From the NCBI RefSeq assembly GCF_016909155.1, contig NZ_JAFBFG010000009.1, positions 24,523 to 88,522 of the forward strand: a DNA stretch of 64,000 nucleotides. The letters are read 5' to 3'. The notes beneath the pieces are model-generated. The model did not search any database and was not told the origin of the DNA. It saw nothing but the letters and a program-made list of their open reading frames with translations. Below, in pieces: positions 1 to 8,296 of this stretch (position 1 is the stretch's first letter; the number at the start of each line of letters is the position of its first letter). Made by a program: the position numbers and the translations under genes. This stretch comes from Chryseomicrobium aureum (GTDB lineage: Bacteria; Bacillota; Bacilli; Bacillales_A; Planococcaceae).

Positions 1-1
1 G

Positions 2-691
2 GTATTATTCGCCGCCGACTACTCACAAATCGAGCTTCGCGTCATGGCACACATGTCTCAAGACGAAAAGCTAGTCCGAGCCTTCCAAGAAGACCGTGAT
101 ATCCATACGCAAACGGCAATGGATGTGTTTGGAGTAGCGGCAGATGAAGTAGACGGCAACATGCGCCGAGCTGCCAAAGCAGTGAACTTCGGAATTATTT
201 ATGGCATCAGTGACTACGGATTGTCCCAAAGCCTGAACATCACACGCAAAGAAGCGGCTCTGTTTATCGATAACTATTTGACGAGTTTTCCCGGTGTTAA
301 ACACTTCATGGATGATGCGATTACGAGTGCGAAACGGGATGGGTTTGTCACAACAATCATGAACCGCCGCAGATACTTGCCGGATATCACGAGTTCAAAC
401 TTCAACCTGCGTGGATTTGCAGAACGTACTGCGATGAATACACCGATTCAAGGGAGTGCAGCCGACATCATCAAAAAAGCGATGATCGACATGGACCGCG
501 AACTTGAGTCACGCGGATTGAAAACCAAAATGCTTCTTCAAGTACATGATGAACTAATTTTTGAAGTACCTGTTGACGAGTTAGAGGAAATTCAAAAGCT
601 CGTGCCCGAAGTCATGGAAAATGCCGTAGAACTATCGGTGCCTTTGAAAGTCGATTTTGCATTTGGCACGACATGGTACGAAACGAAGTAA
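2..691 (+). CDS. polA: DNA polymerase I, C-terminal part (partial, 5' end outside window)
   Basis: This is the 3' end of a family A DNA polymerase, which fills gaps in repair and Okazaki fragment processing. The frame is open from base 2, upstream of the first internal ATG, so the gene continues off the left edge; 229 residues are present. Motif A is intact (DYSQIELRVMAH at the start). Motif B, the O-helix, follows with R, K and the FGIIYG run (about residues 55-75). Motif C is LLQVHDELIFEV near residue 180. All three carboxylate and fingers motifs are present, so the polymerase domain looks functional. mutM follows after 12 bp, and such a polA-mutM pair is typical of Bacillales. Confidence 0.97.
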   Translation, partial: VLFAADYSQIELRVMAHMSQDEKLVRAFQEDRDIHTQTAMDVFGVAADEVDGNMRRAAKAVNFGIIYGISDYGLSQSLNITRKEAALFIDNYLTSFPGVKHFMDDAITSAKRDGFVTTIMNRRRYLPDITSSNFNLRGFAERTAMNTPIQGSAADIIKKAMIDMDRELESRGLKTKMLLQVHDELIFEVPVDELEEIQKLVPEVMENAVELSVPLKVDFAFGTTWYETK

Positions 692-703
692 GGAGAGAAC
701 GCA

Positions 704-1576
704 ATGCCCGAACTACCAGAAGTCGAAGGGGTCGTCGAATCCCTTCGCCCCTTTGTCATCGACCAAACGATTGTGGCCGTCCATGTGTCAGATCAAGTGA
801 GGAAGAGTCATATAGAGGGAAAACAAGCGATTATTAAAGGCGCTACACCTGAAGACTTTCAAAACGCGATGGTCGGCTACCGGATTACCAGTTTGATCCG
901 TCGCTCTAAATATATGTTCTTTGATTTGATGAACGAAAAAGGCGCTGCCGTTCTTGTTGGCCATCTAGGGATGACAGGAGCCTGGTTTCCTGTACATTCT
1001 CTTGATGAAATAACAGAAACTAAGTTTCGTAATCATGTTCATGTCGTGTTCGAACTGTCCGGTGGCTATTTACTAGTCTATTCCGATATTCGCCGTTTCG
1101 GGGAAATGCGTTTACTGAATGACATCTCAGATCATCCGCCACTTTTACAAATGGCGCCTGAACCATTTGCGGAGGAAGGGTTACCGCATTATTTAGAGAT
1201 GGCACAGCGCACAAAATACATTAATAAACCTATTAAAGAGTTCATCATGGATGGTCACGTCATTTCAGGGTGCGGAAACATCTATGCAACAGAGGCACTA
1301 TTCCGCATGCGCATCCACCCAAGTCGAAAAGTGGGACGCATCTCAACGGCACGGAAAATGGCTCTTTATGAAGCAATTGTCGCTGTCCTTCGTGAGAGTA
1401 TCGAACGAGGTGGAAGTAGTATTTCGGATTACCGTAACGTCAATGGAGGAGCCGGAAGTATGCAACACTTTTTACAGATGTACGGCAAGAAGACTTGTCC
1501 GACCTGCGGCACAGCCACAAAACAAAAAGTAATTGGGGGCCGGACATCTACTTACTGTCCGACCTGTCAGAAATAG
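704..1576 (+). CDS. mutM: Formamidopyrimidine-DNA glycosylase (Fpg/MutM)
   Basis: Bifunctional glycosylase/AP lyase that removes 8-oxoguanine and formamidopyrimidines in base excision repair. The protein begins MPELPEVE, giving the catalytic N-terminal proline (P2) and E3 after methionine removal. A conserved lysine lies in RRSKYMFFDL (about residue 68). The C-terminal zinc finger is complete: CPTC, then a 16-residue loop containing GGRTSTY, then CPTC. Length is 290 aa, slightly above the usual 270-280. An AGGAGAG ribosome site precedes the ATG. It lies in a tight polA-mutM-coaE run with 9-12 bp gaps, so it is probably co-transcribed. Confidence 0.97.
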   Translation: MPELPEVEGVVESLRPFVIDQTIVAVHVSDQVRKSHIEGKQAIIKGATPEDFQNAMVGYRITSLIRRSKYMFFDLMNEKGAAVLVGHLGMTGAWFPVHSLDEITETKFRNHVHVVFELSGGYLLVYSDIRRFGEMRLLNDISDHPPLLQMAPEPFAEEGLPHYLEMAQRTKYINKPIKEFIMDGHVISGCGNIYATEALFRMRIHPSRKVGRISTARKMALYEAIVAVLRESIERGGSSISDYRNVNGGAGSMQHFLQMYGKKTCPTCGTATKQKVIGGRTSTYCPTCQK

Positions 1577-1585
1577 GAGGGCCCT

Positions 1586-2188
1586 ATGATTATTGGATTA
1601 ACAGGAAGTATCGCTACCGGCAAAAGTACGGTAGCGAATCGTTTCAAAGAACATGGCATTCCAGTAGTCGACGCAGATTTGATTGCCCGCCAAGTCGTCG
1701 AGCCAGGAAGTGAAACGTTACAGAAAATTGCACAAGCATTCGGAGAAAGTGCACTTCATGCAGATGGCACGATGAACCGAGAAGAAATCGGGCGCCAAAT
1801 TTTCGGGAATGAAGAGAAACGTGCCCTACTAAATGGCATTATCCATCCTGCAATTCGAAAGGAAATGCTTCGTCAAAAAGATCACCATCTGGCAAATGGG
1901 AAGAAAATCGTGATTTTAGACATTCCATTATTGTTTGAAAGCAAGCTCGAACATTTTGTAGAGCAGATCTTGGTTGTCGCTACTTCTAGAGAGATTCAGA
2001 AGCATCGTCTGATGGCTCGGAATGGGTTGTCTGAACAAGAGGCTCTGGAGCGAATGAATTCTCAGTTATCAATCGATGATAAAGCCAAATGGGCGGATGA
2101 AGTGATTAGAAATGATGGAACTTTAGAAGAATTAGAGGCTCAAGTAGATGCACTTGTGAGCAACTGGATGAAATCGCTTTCAGAATAA
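1586..2188 (+). CDS. coaE: Dephospho-CoA kinase
   Basis: Catalyses the last step of coenzyme A synthesis, phosphorylating the 3'-hydroxyl of dephospho-CoA with ATP. The P-loop GSIATGKST lies at residues 7-15. The conserved DADLIAR motif (about residue 31) and the DIPLLFE segment (about 112) are typical of the family. The 200-residue length is normal. AGGAGG directly precedes the start, 9 bp after mutM. The gap that follows carries the gapB promoter and operator rather than an obvious terminator. Confidence 0.97.
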   Translation: MIIGLTGSIATGKSTVANRFKEHGIPVVDADLIARQVVEPGSETLQKIAQAFGESALHADGTMNREEIGRQIFGNEEKRALLNGIIHPAIRKEMLRQKDHHLANGKKIVILDIPLLFESKLEHFVEQILVVATSREIQKHRLMARNGLSEQEALERMNSQLSIDDKAKWADEVIRNDGTLEELEAQVDALVSNWMKSLSE

Positions 2189-2235
2189 TTGAACTTTTTT
2201 AGAATGTTTGGATTAGCGTACCATAACGACTCGAA

Positions 2236-2277
2236 TGTGTTATACTAATTGCATATTAAGTGAATTAGTATCACATA
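2236..2277 (+). promoter_or_regulatory. gapB control region with CcpN-type boxes
   Basis: TGTGTTATACT at 2236-2246 matches the CcpN box consensus TRTGHYATAYW (from memory) at all 11 positions and overlaps a -10-like TATACT (2241-2246). A second box with one mismatch lies on the opposite strand at 2267-2277 (AGTATCACATA read on plus). In B. subtilis CcpN represses gapB and pckA during glycolysis, so the position before a gapB-type gene fits. I see no good -35 at normal spacing. Confidence 0.7.
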
Positions 2278-2299
2278 GTTAACAGGAGGAACGGTATAT

Positions 2300-3319
2300 A
2301 TGACAGCTTCTATTGCGATTAACGGTTTTGGACGAATTGGACGCATGGTTTTCCGCCAAGCGATTGTAAAGGATGATGTAAACATTGTAGCAATCAACGC
2401 GAGCTACCCAGTTGAAACTCTAGCACATTTGATTCGCTACGATTCAGTACATGGTACTTTCCAAGGGGAAGTCGAAACAGCTGAAAACGCGCTTATCGTA
2501 AATGGAAAGCGCATTCAAATCGTGAGCGATCGCAATCCAGCAAACCTTCCATGGAAAGAGATGGGTGTCGACATCGTCATCGAAGCAACGGGTAAGTTCA
2601 ACGAGCGCTCGGGTGCAGCTCTTCACTTAGAAGCTGGTGCAAAGAAAGTCATTTTGACGGCTCCTGGTAAAAATGAAGACATCACGGTCGTTTTAGGTGT
2701 AAATGACGACAAACTTGATTTAGAAAAGCATGACGTTATTTCAAATGCTAGCTGCACAACCAACTGTCTAGCTCCTGTAGCGAAAGTATTAAATGATGAA
2801 TTCGGCATTGTAAACGGTTTGATGACAACAGTTCATGCATACACGAATGATCAAAATAACTTAGACAACCCACATAAAGATCTTCGTCGTGCACGTGCAT
2901 GTGCACAATCGATCATTCCAACTTCTACAGGTGCTGCAAAAGCCCTAACATTAGTGTTACCAGAGTTGCAAGGGAAGATGCATGGTCTAGCACTTCGCGT
3001 TCCTACACCTAACGTTTCACTAGTTGATTTAGTTGTGGATGTCGAGCGTGATGTGACGGTCGAAGAAGTGAATTTGGCGTTTGAAAAAGCGGCAGCTGGT
3101 TCAATGAACGGGATTTTAGCAATTACGCAAGATCCATTAGTATCCGTTGATTTCAACACAACGACTGCTTCTGCTACGGTTGATGGGTTAACAACGATGG
3201 TAATCGGTGAGCGCAAAGTAAAAGTGCTTGCTTGGTACGATAACGAGTGGGGCTACTCTGCACGTGTTGTAGATTTAACACAGCGTGTCGCAAAATCTTT
3301 GGAAGCTATTACAGCTTAA
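2300..3319 (+). CDS. gapB: Glyceraldehyde-3-phosphate dehydrogenase, gluconeogenic (GapB-type)
   Basis: Interconverts glyceraldehyde-3-phosphate and 1,3-bisphosphoglycerate in the cytoplasm. The Rossmann motif GFGRIGR is at residues 9-15 and the catalytic Cys152 lies in SCTTN. After the second beta strand the sequence is INASYP; the NAD-specific GapA family has an Asp in place of the Ala at this point (ND-L/I-T). Loss of that Asp is the known signature of NADP-preferring GapB enzymes. Location between coaE and speD and the CcpN-like boxes upstream also fit gapB. 339 aa is the usual length. A terminator follows. Confidence 0.95.
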   Translation: MTASIAINGFGRIGRMVFRQAIVKDDVNIVAINASYPVETLAHLIRYDSVHGTFQGEVETAENALIVNGKRIQIVSDRNPANLPWKEMGVDIVIEATGKFNERSGAALHLEAGAKKVILTAPGKNEDITVVLGVNDDKLDLEKHDVISNASCTTNCLAPVAKVLNDEFGIVNGLMTTVHAYTNDQNNLDNPHKDLRRARACAQSIIPTSTGAAKALTLVLPELQGKMHGLALRVPTPNVSLVDLVVDVERDVTVEEVNLAFEKAAAGSMNGILAITQDPLVSVDFNTTTASATVDGLTTMVIGERKVKVLAWYDNEWGYSARVVDLTQRVAKSLEAITA

Positions 3320-3336
3320 TAGTGTACGGATGAATG

Positions 3337-3368
3337 GAAGTCTCTCTTAATGGAGAGGCTTCTTTTTT
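3337..3368 (+). terminator. Terminator after gapB
   Basis: GAAGTCTCTC and GGAGAGGCTTC form a stem around a short TTAAT loop, followed by six T residues. It separates gapB from the speD promoter, so speD probably has its own transcript. Confidence 0.85.
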
Positions 3369-3388
3369 ACTAGAAAATCAAAATTCTA

Positions 3389-3530
3389 TTGCATTTCCCG
3401 ACAAGGCGTCCTATAATGAAAATCGTGCCAAATAGCACCGGCTACTTAAAGGGTTAGGACCTCTCTGGACTAACTTTCCCCCGTGGTAGTCACTTTGATT
3501 AAAAAATCCAGTCAAAGGGGGAAACGGACA
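3389..3530 (+). promoter_or_regulatory. speD promoter and structured leader
   Basis: TTGCAT (3389-3394) and TATAAT (3412-3417) are 17 bp apart. The roughly 105-nt leader folds locally: GTTAG (3453-3457) pairs with CTAAC (3470-3474) and CTAC (3442-3445) with GTAG (3486-3489). TTTCCCCC (3475-3482) is the exact 8-base complement of GGGGGAAA (3517-3524), which overlaps the speD ribosome site. CTTTGA (3493-3498) can alternatively pair with TCAAAG (3512-3517). The layout suggests switchable translation initiation. I do not recognise it as a named riboswitch. Confidence 0.6.
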
Positions 3531-3905
3531 TTGGAAACAATGGGACGTCACATCATTGCTGAACTGTGGGAATGCGATTTTGACAAGCTGAATGACATGA
3601 ACTTCATCGAACAAACTTTTGTAGATGCTGCACTTAAATCAGGTGCGGAAGTCCGCGAAGTTGCGTTTCACAAGTTTGCGCCACAAGGTGTAAGTGGAGT
3701 CGTCATCATCTCTGAATCACATTTAACGATTCACAGCTTTCCGGAACACGGTTACGCAAGTATCGATGTTTATACATGCGGTGACCTAGATCCAACAATT
3801 GCAGCCAATTATATTGCCGAAGCTTTGAACGCGAAAACGCGTGAATTGATTGAGCTTCCACGTGGTATGGGCCCAGTTGCAGCAAAATCATTACAAACTG
3901 TGTAA
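3531..3905 (+). CDS. speD: S-adenosylmethionine decarboxylase proenzyme
   Basis: Makes decarboxylated SAM, the aminopropyl donor for spermidine. The chosen start is TTG at 3531, 9 bases after the AAAGGGGG ribosome site; it gives the METMGRH beginning typical of the family and 124 aa. The precursor self-cleaves between E62 and S63 in ISESHLTIH, and Ser63 becomes the pyruvoyl cofactor. His68 and Cys83 are the expected processing and catalytic residues. An upstream in-frame start at 3483 would lie inside the leader and lacks a ribosome site. Expression is probably controlled by the leader described above. Confidence 0.95.
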   Translation: METMGRHIIAELWECDFDKLNDMNFIEQTFVDAALKSGAEVREVAFHKFAPQGVSGVVIISESHLTIHSFPEHGYASIDVYTCGDLDPTIAANYIAEALNAKTRELIELPRGMGPVAAKSLQTV

Positions 3906-3910
3906 TTTAC

Positions 3911-3939
3911 AAGCAGAGGGGAATCTCCCTCTGCTTTTT
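3911..3939 (+). terminator. Terminator after speD
   Basis: GCAGAGGG and CTCCCTCTGC form a perfect short hairpin followed by T residues, directly after the speD stop codon. Confidence 0.85.
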
Positions 3940-4006
3940 CTGTGGGTGCAGAATAGGCCTAACTTTAGTATAATGAATGAAATACGAGCATATAGGAGCG
4001 CTAATT

Positions 4007-4474
4007 ATGAGATGTCCTTCCTGCCAATACAACGGCACGAAAGTAGTCGATTCACGACCGGTTGACGAAAATAAATCCATCCGAAGAAGACGAGAATGTG
4101 AGCAGTGCGGCTTTCGGTTTACAACGTTTGAAAAAGTAGAAGAAACCCCACTCATCGTCGTGAAAAAAGATGGCTCGCGTGAAGAATTCAGTCGAGAAAA
4201 AATGTTACGTGGTTTGATCCGTGCATGTGAAAAACGCCCGGTGACACTCGAACAATTAGAAGAAGTCGTTTTTACGATTGAGAAAGAACTGCGTCGTACA
4301 GGCAATTCGGAAATCAAATCTGAAGTGGTGGGCGAGCAAGTCATGGAAAAATTGGCGGCTGTCGATGAAGTCGCATATGTACGCTTTGCATCTGTCTACC
4401 GTCAATTTAAAGACATCAATGTGTTCATGGAAGAGGTCCGTGAACTTTTAAAACGTAACCCCACTCAACACTAA
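4007..4474 (+). CDS. nrdR: Transcriptional repressor NrdR
   Basis: ATP/dATP-sensing repressor of ribonucleotide reductase genes. The N-terminal zinc ribbon has C3, C6, C31 and C34 (MRCPSC and CEQCG), followed by an ATP-cone domain (about residues 45-135). The start at 4007 is chosen because MRCPSC is the universal beginning of the family and a TAGGAG site lies just upstream; an in-frame ATG at 3977 is too far out. 155 aa compares with the usual 150-155. A TATAAT box at 3969-3974 probably marks its promoter. dnaB follows after 14 bp, the standard Bacillales arrangement. Confidence 0.96.
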   Translation: MRCPSCQYNGTKVVDSRPVDENKSIRRRRECEQCGFRFTTFEKVEETPLIVVKKDGSREEFSREKMLRGLIRACEKRPVTLEQLEEVVFTIEKELRRTGNSEIKSEVVGEQVMEKLAAVDEVAYVRFASVYRQFKDINVFMEEVRELLKRNPTQH

Positions 4475-4488
4475 AAGGAGGAGAGCAG

Positions 4489-5823
4489 ATGGTACACAAC
4501 GAACTGCAACCGATGGATCACTTTCAAACCCGTGTCGCTGCTCCTCTATCCAGTGACGATCTACAAACAGTAACGCTACTTTATCAACCACTTATTGGTC
4601 CGGAAGCTTTTACACTGTATCAGCACCTTTGGACGATGACGGGAACTCAACAAGTAGAGTATTCACACTATACTTTGATGAATGCGCTATCCTTATCAAT
4701 CAATCGAATCTTTGAAGCACGCGCGCATTTGGAGGCAATCGGTCTACTACGCACTTGGCGGAGTGATTCTGGTGAAACACGGACATTCTATTACGAAGTT
4801 CAAAAGCCACTTTCACCTCAAAGTTTTTTTGCTGACCCGTTATTATCCGTGTTTCTATGGAATAAAGTAGGCGATCAAGGGTTTAAAAATCTTGAAAAAC
4901 GCTATTTACCTTCTAACACGTGGAAATCATCTGCACTAGAAGTGACTCGCACATTCACGGATGTATTCCAACCAAACTTAAAAAATACGCGTGCTACACG
5001 TGATATCCGCCAACCCAAAACACAAAATTATGAGTTTGAGCATGAATTTGACTTCCAACTCCTACTCGACGGATTAAGTGAGCATCTATTACCAAGAAAA
5101 TTGCTGACGACGGACATTAAACAACTGATTGCAAAGCTTGCATTTTTATATAGTTTTTCACCGCTCGATATGCAAAAAATTATTCTCCTCGCAGTCGACG
5201 ATCCGACAAAGATCTCTCCGGAGCGTCTAAAAAAATCTTGTGAAGATTATTTCAAATTGCATGCGAGGGAACAAATCGGGTTGCAATCAATGAAAACACC
5301 TGAAGTGCAACGGGAGAATTCTCCAGAATCGGCGTCTCCCAAACTTTCAAAAGAACAAGAGTATCTTGTTTATCTAGAGGAAAGTGCGCCGCTTGATGTG
5401 CTTCGTGATAGTGCGGGTGGAAAAGAACCGTTCCCAGCAGACGTTGAACTGGTCAATCGATTTGCGACCGTTTACGAAATGCCAGTCGGTGTGATCAATG
5501 TTCTCATCCAATACGTCATGTTGCGGACGGACATGAAACTCACGAAATCGTTCGCTGAAAAAATTGCCTCGCATTGGGTGCGTAAAAATGTCAAGACTGC
5601 AAAAGAAGCGATGGAACTTGCGCGTAAAGAACATACGCAATACATGAAATGGAAAAATGGGGAGACCGCTCAAAGTGCATCCGGGAAACCATACAAACGT
5701 CAAGAGAAGGTTCCGGACTGGTTAGATCAAAAACCAAAAGCTAGTAAAGTGGATGACTCTATAGATATAGAAGCAGAACGTCAAAAGTTGCTTGCTGAAA
5801 TCAGCGCAACGAAAGGCCGGTGA
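4489..5823 (+). CDS. dnaB: Replication initiation and membrane attachment protein DnaB
   Basis: Firmicutes-type DnaB (not the helicase), which acts with DnaD and DnaI to load the replicative helicase at oriC and at restart sites. It is recognised by its position between nrdR and dnaI and by two DnaB/DnaD-type helical regions. The N-terminal winged-helix part contains LLYQPLIGPEAFTLYQHL (about residues 30-47). The C-terminal DnaD-like part contains NVLIQYVMLR and a WVRKNVKTAKEAMELAR segment. 444 aa is slightly short of the B. subtilis protein. An AAGGAGGAG site precedes the ATG. Its stop codon overlaps the dnaI region, indicating translational coupling. Confidence 0.93.
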   Translation: MVHNELQPMDHFQTRVAAPLSSDDLQTVTLLYQPLIGPEAFTLYQHLWTMTGTQQVEYSHYTLMNALSLSINRIFEARAHLEAIGLLRTWRSDSGETRTFYYEVQKPLSPQSFFADPLLSVFLWNKVGDQGFKNLEKRYLPSNTWKSSALEVTRTFTDVFQPNLKNTRATRDIRQPKTQNYEFEHEFDFQLLLDGLSEHLLPRKLLTTDIKQLIAKLAFLYSFSPLDMQKIILLAVDDPTKISPERLKKSCEDYFKLHAREQIGLQSMKTPEVQRENSPESASPKLSKEQEYLVYLEESAPLDVLRDSAGGKEPFPADVELVNRFATVYEMPVGVINVLIQYVMLRTDMKLTKSFAEKIASHWVRKNVKTAKEAMELARKEHTQYMKWKNGETAQSASGKPYKRQEKVPDWLDQKPKASKVDDSIDIEAERQKLLAEISATKGR

Positions 5824-5828
5824 TCGAA

Positions 5829-6773
5829 GTGGAACCCATCAATCGAACGCTTAAACGGATGATTTCAAATCCTTCGTTTGCGACACGAATGGAAGAAATG
5901 AAACGAGAAGTATTAGAAAATCGAGATATCCAAGAGTTTCTACAAGAAAATGAGGCGGAAGTATCTCCTGCTGTATTGGAATCGAGTATGAGCAAACTGT
6001 ATGAATACATCGAGCAGACCCACGACTGCAAAGGCTGTCCCAATGTTGCCGGTTGTGTGAATCTGATTAAAGGCTTCGAACCGCGTCTTGTAATGGGAAG
6101 AGGACGTATTGAACTTGATTATCTTCGTTGCCGAAACGGCCGCATCGAAGACGAGCGCCAATCGATTTCTGCTATGATACACAGTATGCATATGCCAAAA
6201 GACGTGTTGCAGGCCACTTTCTCGAATGTCGATTTGACGGATGGTTCGCGCGTGCTCGCAATTCGCGCTGCGAAAACGTTTATAGATTCGTATGAATCCT
6301 CAGGAGAATTTCCGACGAAAGGTCTTTATGTGCACGGGCCATTTGGTGTCGGCAAATCCTATATTCTCGGGGCGATTGCAAACGAGTTAGCAGACCGTCA
6401 AGTTGCTACGGTCTTAGTCTACGTTCCTGAGTTTCTGCGTGAGATGCGTCAGTCCATTCAAGAGAATTCTCTTAGTGAGAAGATGGAAGTGGTAAAAAAT
6501 GCACCTGTATTGATGCTTGATGATCTAGGAGCAGAGACTATGTCGAGTTGGACCCGGGATGATATTATCGGCACGATTTTGCAACATCGAATGGCTCAAG
6601 GACTTCCAACATTCATCTCTTCAAACTTTACGTATGATGAACTCAAACACCATTTTACAACCACGCAACGAGGTGAAAAAGAGCCTGTGAAAGCAGGACG
6701 TATCATGGAACGAATCAAAGCTCTTACAACTCCTATACAATTGCAAGGAAAGAACTGGCGAGAAAGTTACTAA
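5829..6773 (+). CDS. dnaI: Primosomal protein DnaI (helicase loader)
   Basis: AAA+ ATPase that loads the replicative helicase. The start GTG at 5829 gives MEPINRTL, matching the family beginning; an alternative GTG at 5820 overlaps the dnaB stop as GTGA and cannot be excluded. An N-terminal cysteine cluster (HDCKGC, GC and LRC, about residues 63-99) corresponds to the zinc-binding helicase-interaction domain. Walker A is GPFGVGKS (about 168-175), Walker B VLMLDDLGAE (about 228), and RxxRI-type sensor residues lie near the end. 314 aa is normal. It ends the nrdR-dnaB-dnaI run; the ytxB/ytxC genes that follow in B. subtilis are absent here. Confidence 0.95.
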   Translation: MEPINRTLKRMISNPSFATRMEEMKREVLENRDIQEFLQENEAEVSPAVLESSMSKLYEYIEQTHDCKGCPNVAGCVNLIKGFEPRLVMGRGRIELDYLRCRNGRIEDERQSISAMIHSMHMPKDVLQATFSNVDLTDGSRVLAIRAAKTFIDSYESSGEFPTKGLYVHGPFGVGKSYILGAIANELADRQVATVLVYVPEFLREMRQSIQENSLSEKMEVVKNAPVLMLDDLGAETMSSWTRDDIIGTILQHRMAQGLPTFISSNFTYDELKHHFTTTQRGEKEPVKAGRIMERIKALTTPIQLQGKNWRESY

Positions 6774-6791
6774 ACTTTTTCGTCTTTTTTG

Positions 6792-6847
6792 TTGATTTTC
6801 ATTCTCAATGACGCTATACTAATCCATGGAAATGAAATTCATTATCA
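6792..6847 (+). promoter_or_regulatory. Promoter and two Fur-type boxes of the iron transporter
   Basis: TTGATT (6792-6797) and TATACT (6815-6820) are 17 bp apart. TGATTTTCATTCTCA (6793-6807) matches the Fur core TGATAATNATTATCA at 11 of 14 defined positions and overlaps the -35. TGAAATTCATTATCA (6833-6847) matches at 12 of 14 just downstream of the start. Iron-dependent repression is inferred. Confidence 0.75.
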
Positions 6848-6866
6848 ATTAAAAAGGAGCTATATC

Positions 6867-7934
6867 ATGAAGAAATTATTCTCACTGATTGCCATCTTGG
6901 CACTATTCCTAGCAGCTTGTTCTTCTACCAACGAGCCAGCTGAAACAGAATCTTCTACTGAACCAGCAGCAACTGAGGAGTCTGGCGAAGTAAACCTTTA
7001 TACAAGCCGTCACTACGATGTGGATGACGAATTATATGCACAGTTCACTGAAGAAACTGGAATCAAAGTAAACGTAATCAAAGGTGAAGCTGATGAGCTG
7101 CTCGAGCGCATCAAGCGTGAAGGCGAAGCAACTGAAGCAGATCTTCTATACACAGCTGACGTAGGTCGTTTGTTCCGTGCGAAAGAAGAAGGCGTTTTGG
7201 AAGCAGCGGAAAGTGATGTTTTAAATGAGCAAATTCCTGAGAAATACCGTGATGTAGACAACCAATGGTTTGGTCTAACAAAACGTGCACGTGTTCTTGT
7301 ATACAACCAAGACACTGTTCAACCGGAAGACCTTTCAACATATGAAGCATTAACAGAAGACGAGTGGAATGGCCGCGTGTTGATCCGTTCATCTGAAAAT
7401 GTGTACAACCAATCACTACTTGCTTCATTCATCGCAATCGATGGAGAAGAAAAAGCTACTGAGTGGGCAGAAGGTTTAGTAAATAACTTCGCGCGTGACC
7501 CTGAAGGTGGAGACCGTGACCAAGCGAAAGCAATCGCAGCTGGTATTGGTGATGTTGCCATCATGAACACATACTACTTAGGGCAAATGTTAAACTCTGA
7601 AGACCCAGAAGAAGTAAAAGTCGCTGAAAACTTAGGCGTCTTCTTCCCGAACCAAGAAACAACTGGAACACACGTGAACATTTCAGGTGCGGGTGTTGTA
7701 AAAGGTTCGAAAAACAAAGAGAATGCTATTAAGCTTCTTGAGTTCTTATCAGCAGATGCAGCACAAGAAGTGTTTGCAGAAACAAACTATGAATACCCAG
7801 TAAATGAAGGTGTACCAGCTTCTGAACTTCTTCAGTCTTGGGGCGAGTTCAAAGAGCAAGATATTCCTTTGTCTGAGCTTGGTACGAACAATGCAAAAAC
7901 AATTATGATCTTCAACCAAGTAGGTTGGAAATAA
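6867..7934 (+). CDS. Fe(3+) ABC transporter substrate-binding lipoprotein
   Basis: Ferric-iron-binding lipoprotein of the FbpA/FutA/AfuA type, anchored on the outer face of the membrane. The start ATG at 6867 follows AAAAAGGAG. A type II signal peptide ends in the lipobox LAAC with Cys18. A low-complexity linker rich in E, T, S and P (residues 19-45) precedes the two-lobed domain, which starts NLYTSRHYDVDDELY. A Tyr-Tyr pair in NTYYLGQML (about residue 231) matches the paired tyrosine iron ligands of this family. 355 aa is normal. The permease and ATPase genes follow only after a 523-bp repeat-filled gap. Substrate is inferred from family and Fur-like boxes. Confidence 0.92.
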   Translation: MKKLFSLIAILALFLAACSSTNEPAETESSTEPAATEESGEVNLYTSRHYDVDDELYAQFTEETGIKVNVIKGEADELLERIKREGEATEADLLYTADVGRLFRAKEEGVLEAAESDVLNEQIPEKYRDVDNQWFGLTKRARVLVYNQDTVQPEDLSTYEALTEDEWNGRVLIRSSENVYNQSLLASFIAIDGEEKATEWAEGLVNNFARDPEGGDRDQAKAIAAGIGDVAIMNTYYLGQMLNSEDPEEVKVAENLGVFFPNQETTGTHVNISGAGVVKGSKNKENAIKLLEFLSADAAQEVFAETNYEYPVNEGVPASELLQSWGEFKEQDIPLSELGTNNAKTIMIFNQVGWK

Positions 7935-7940
7935 TACAGT

Positions 7941-7967
7941 GAGCCTCCCATTTCGGGGGGCTCTTTT
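7941..7967 (+). terminator. Terminator after the iron-binding protein gene
   Basis: GAGCCTCCC and GGGGGGCTC form a stem with an ATTTC loop and a TTTT tail, right after the stop codon. It should limit read-through into the downstream permease. Confidence 0.8.
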
Positions 7968-8051
7968 AGTACTCTTGATTTGTCCTGAAAGTTTGAACCT
8001 CTACGGTCAGGTCACCTTTTCCTGGCAAAAGATACCTGTCACCTTCTACTT

Positions 8052-8170
8052 CTTTAAGGCCCGAGAGCCGGCAATTAACGACTGTAATCATACATTTAAA
8101 GACCGTGAACTGGTATTTAACGACCGCAGACCCTCGTTTAGCGCCACAAATGATTTTATGGAAACTAATT
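8052..8170 (+). repeat. 21-bp-period array A, five units plus terminal TTATGGAAACTAATT
   Basis: Five consecutive 21-bp units start at 8052, 8073, 8094, 8115 and 8136. Each begins with a core close to NTTTAACGACCG followed by about nine variable bases. The array runs into TTATGGAAACTAATT at 8156-8170. The same 15-mer ends two other arrays in this window with different cores. No open frame or ribosome site runs through the array. Confidence 0.75.
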
Positions 8171-8218
8171 ACTTTAAATTTGAACCCCCGGAGGTCAGGT
8201 TGCCTTTTCCCGGGCAAT

Positions 8219-8296
8219 CGGAGTTTTCCTGAGACCCGGCAACGAAGCTGAAAGTGTTCTTCTTTCAGCTTACGTGGGGAGGCTCAGGGAAACTCC
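8219..8296. repeat. Nested hairpin inside the MITE-like element
   Basis: An outer stem pairs GAGTTTTCCTGAG (8220-8232) with CTCAGGGAAACTC (8283-8295). An inner perfect 10-bp stem pairs AAGCTGAAAG with CTTTCAGCTT around TGTTCTT. It has no T-run, so it is not a typical terminator. Confidence 0.7.

Noticed and set aside
7939..8232. Open frames on both strands across the 8.0-8.2 kb gap
   Set aside because: They run through a terminator, inverted repeats and the 21-bp array, lack ribosome sites and show no recognisable protein features.
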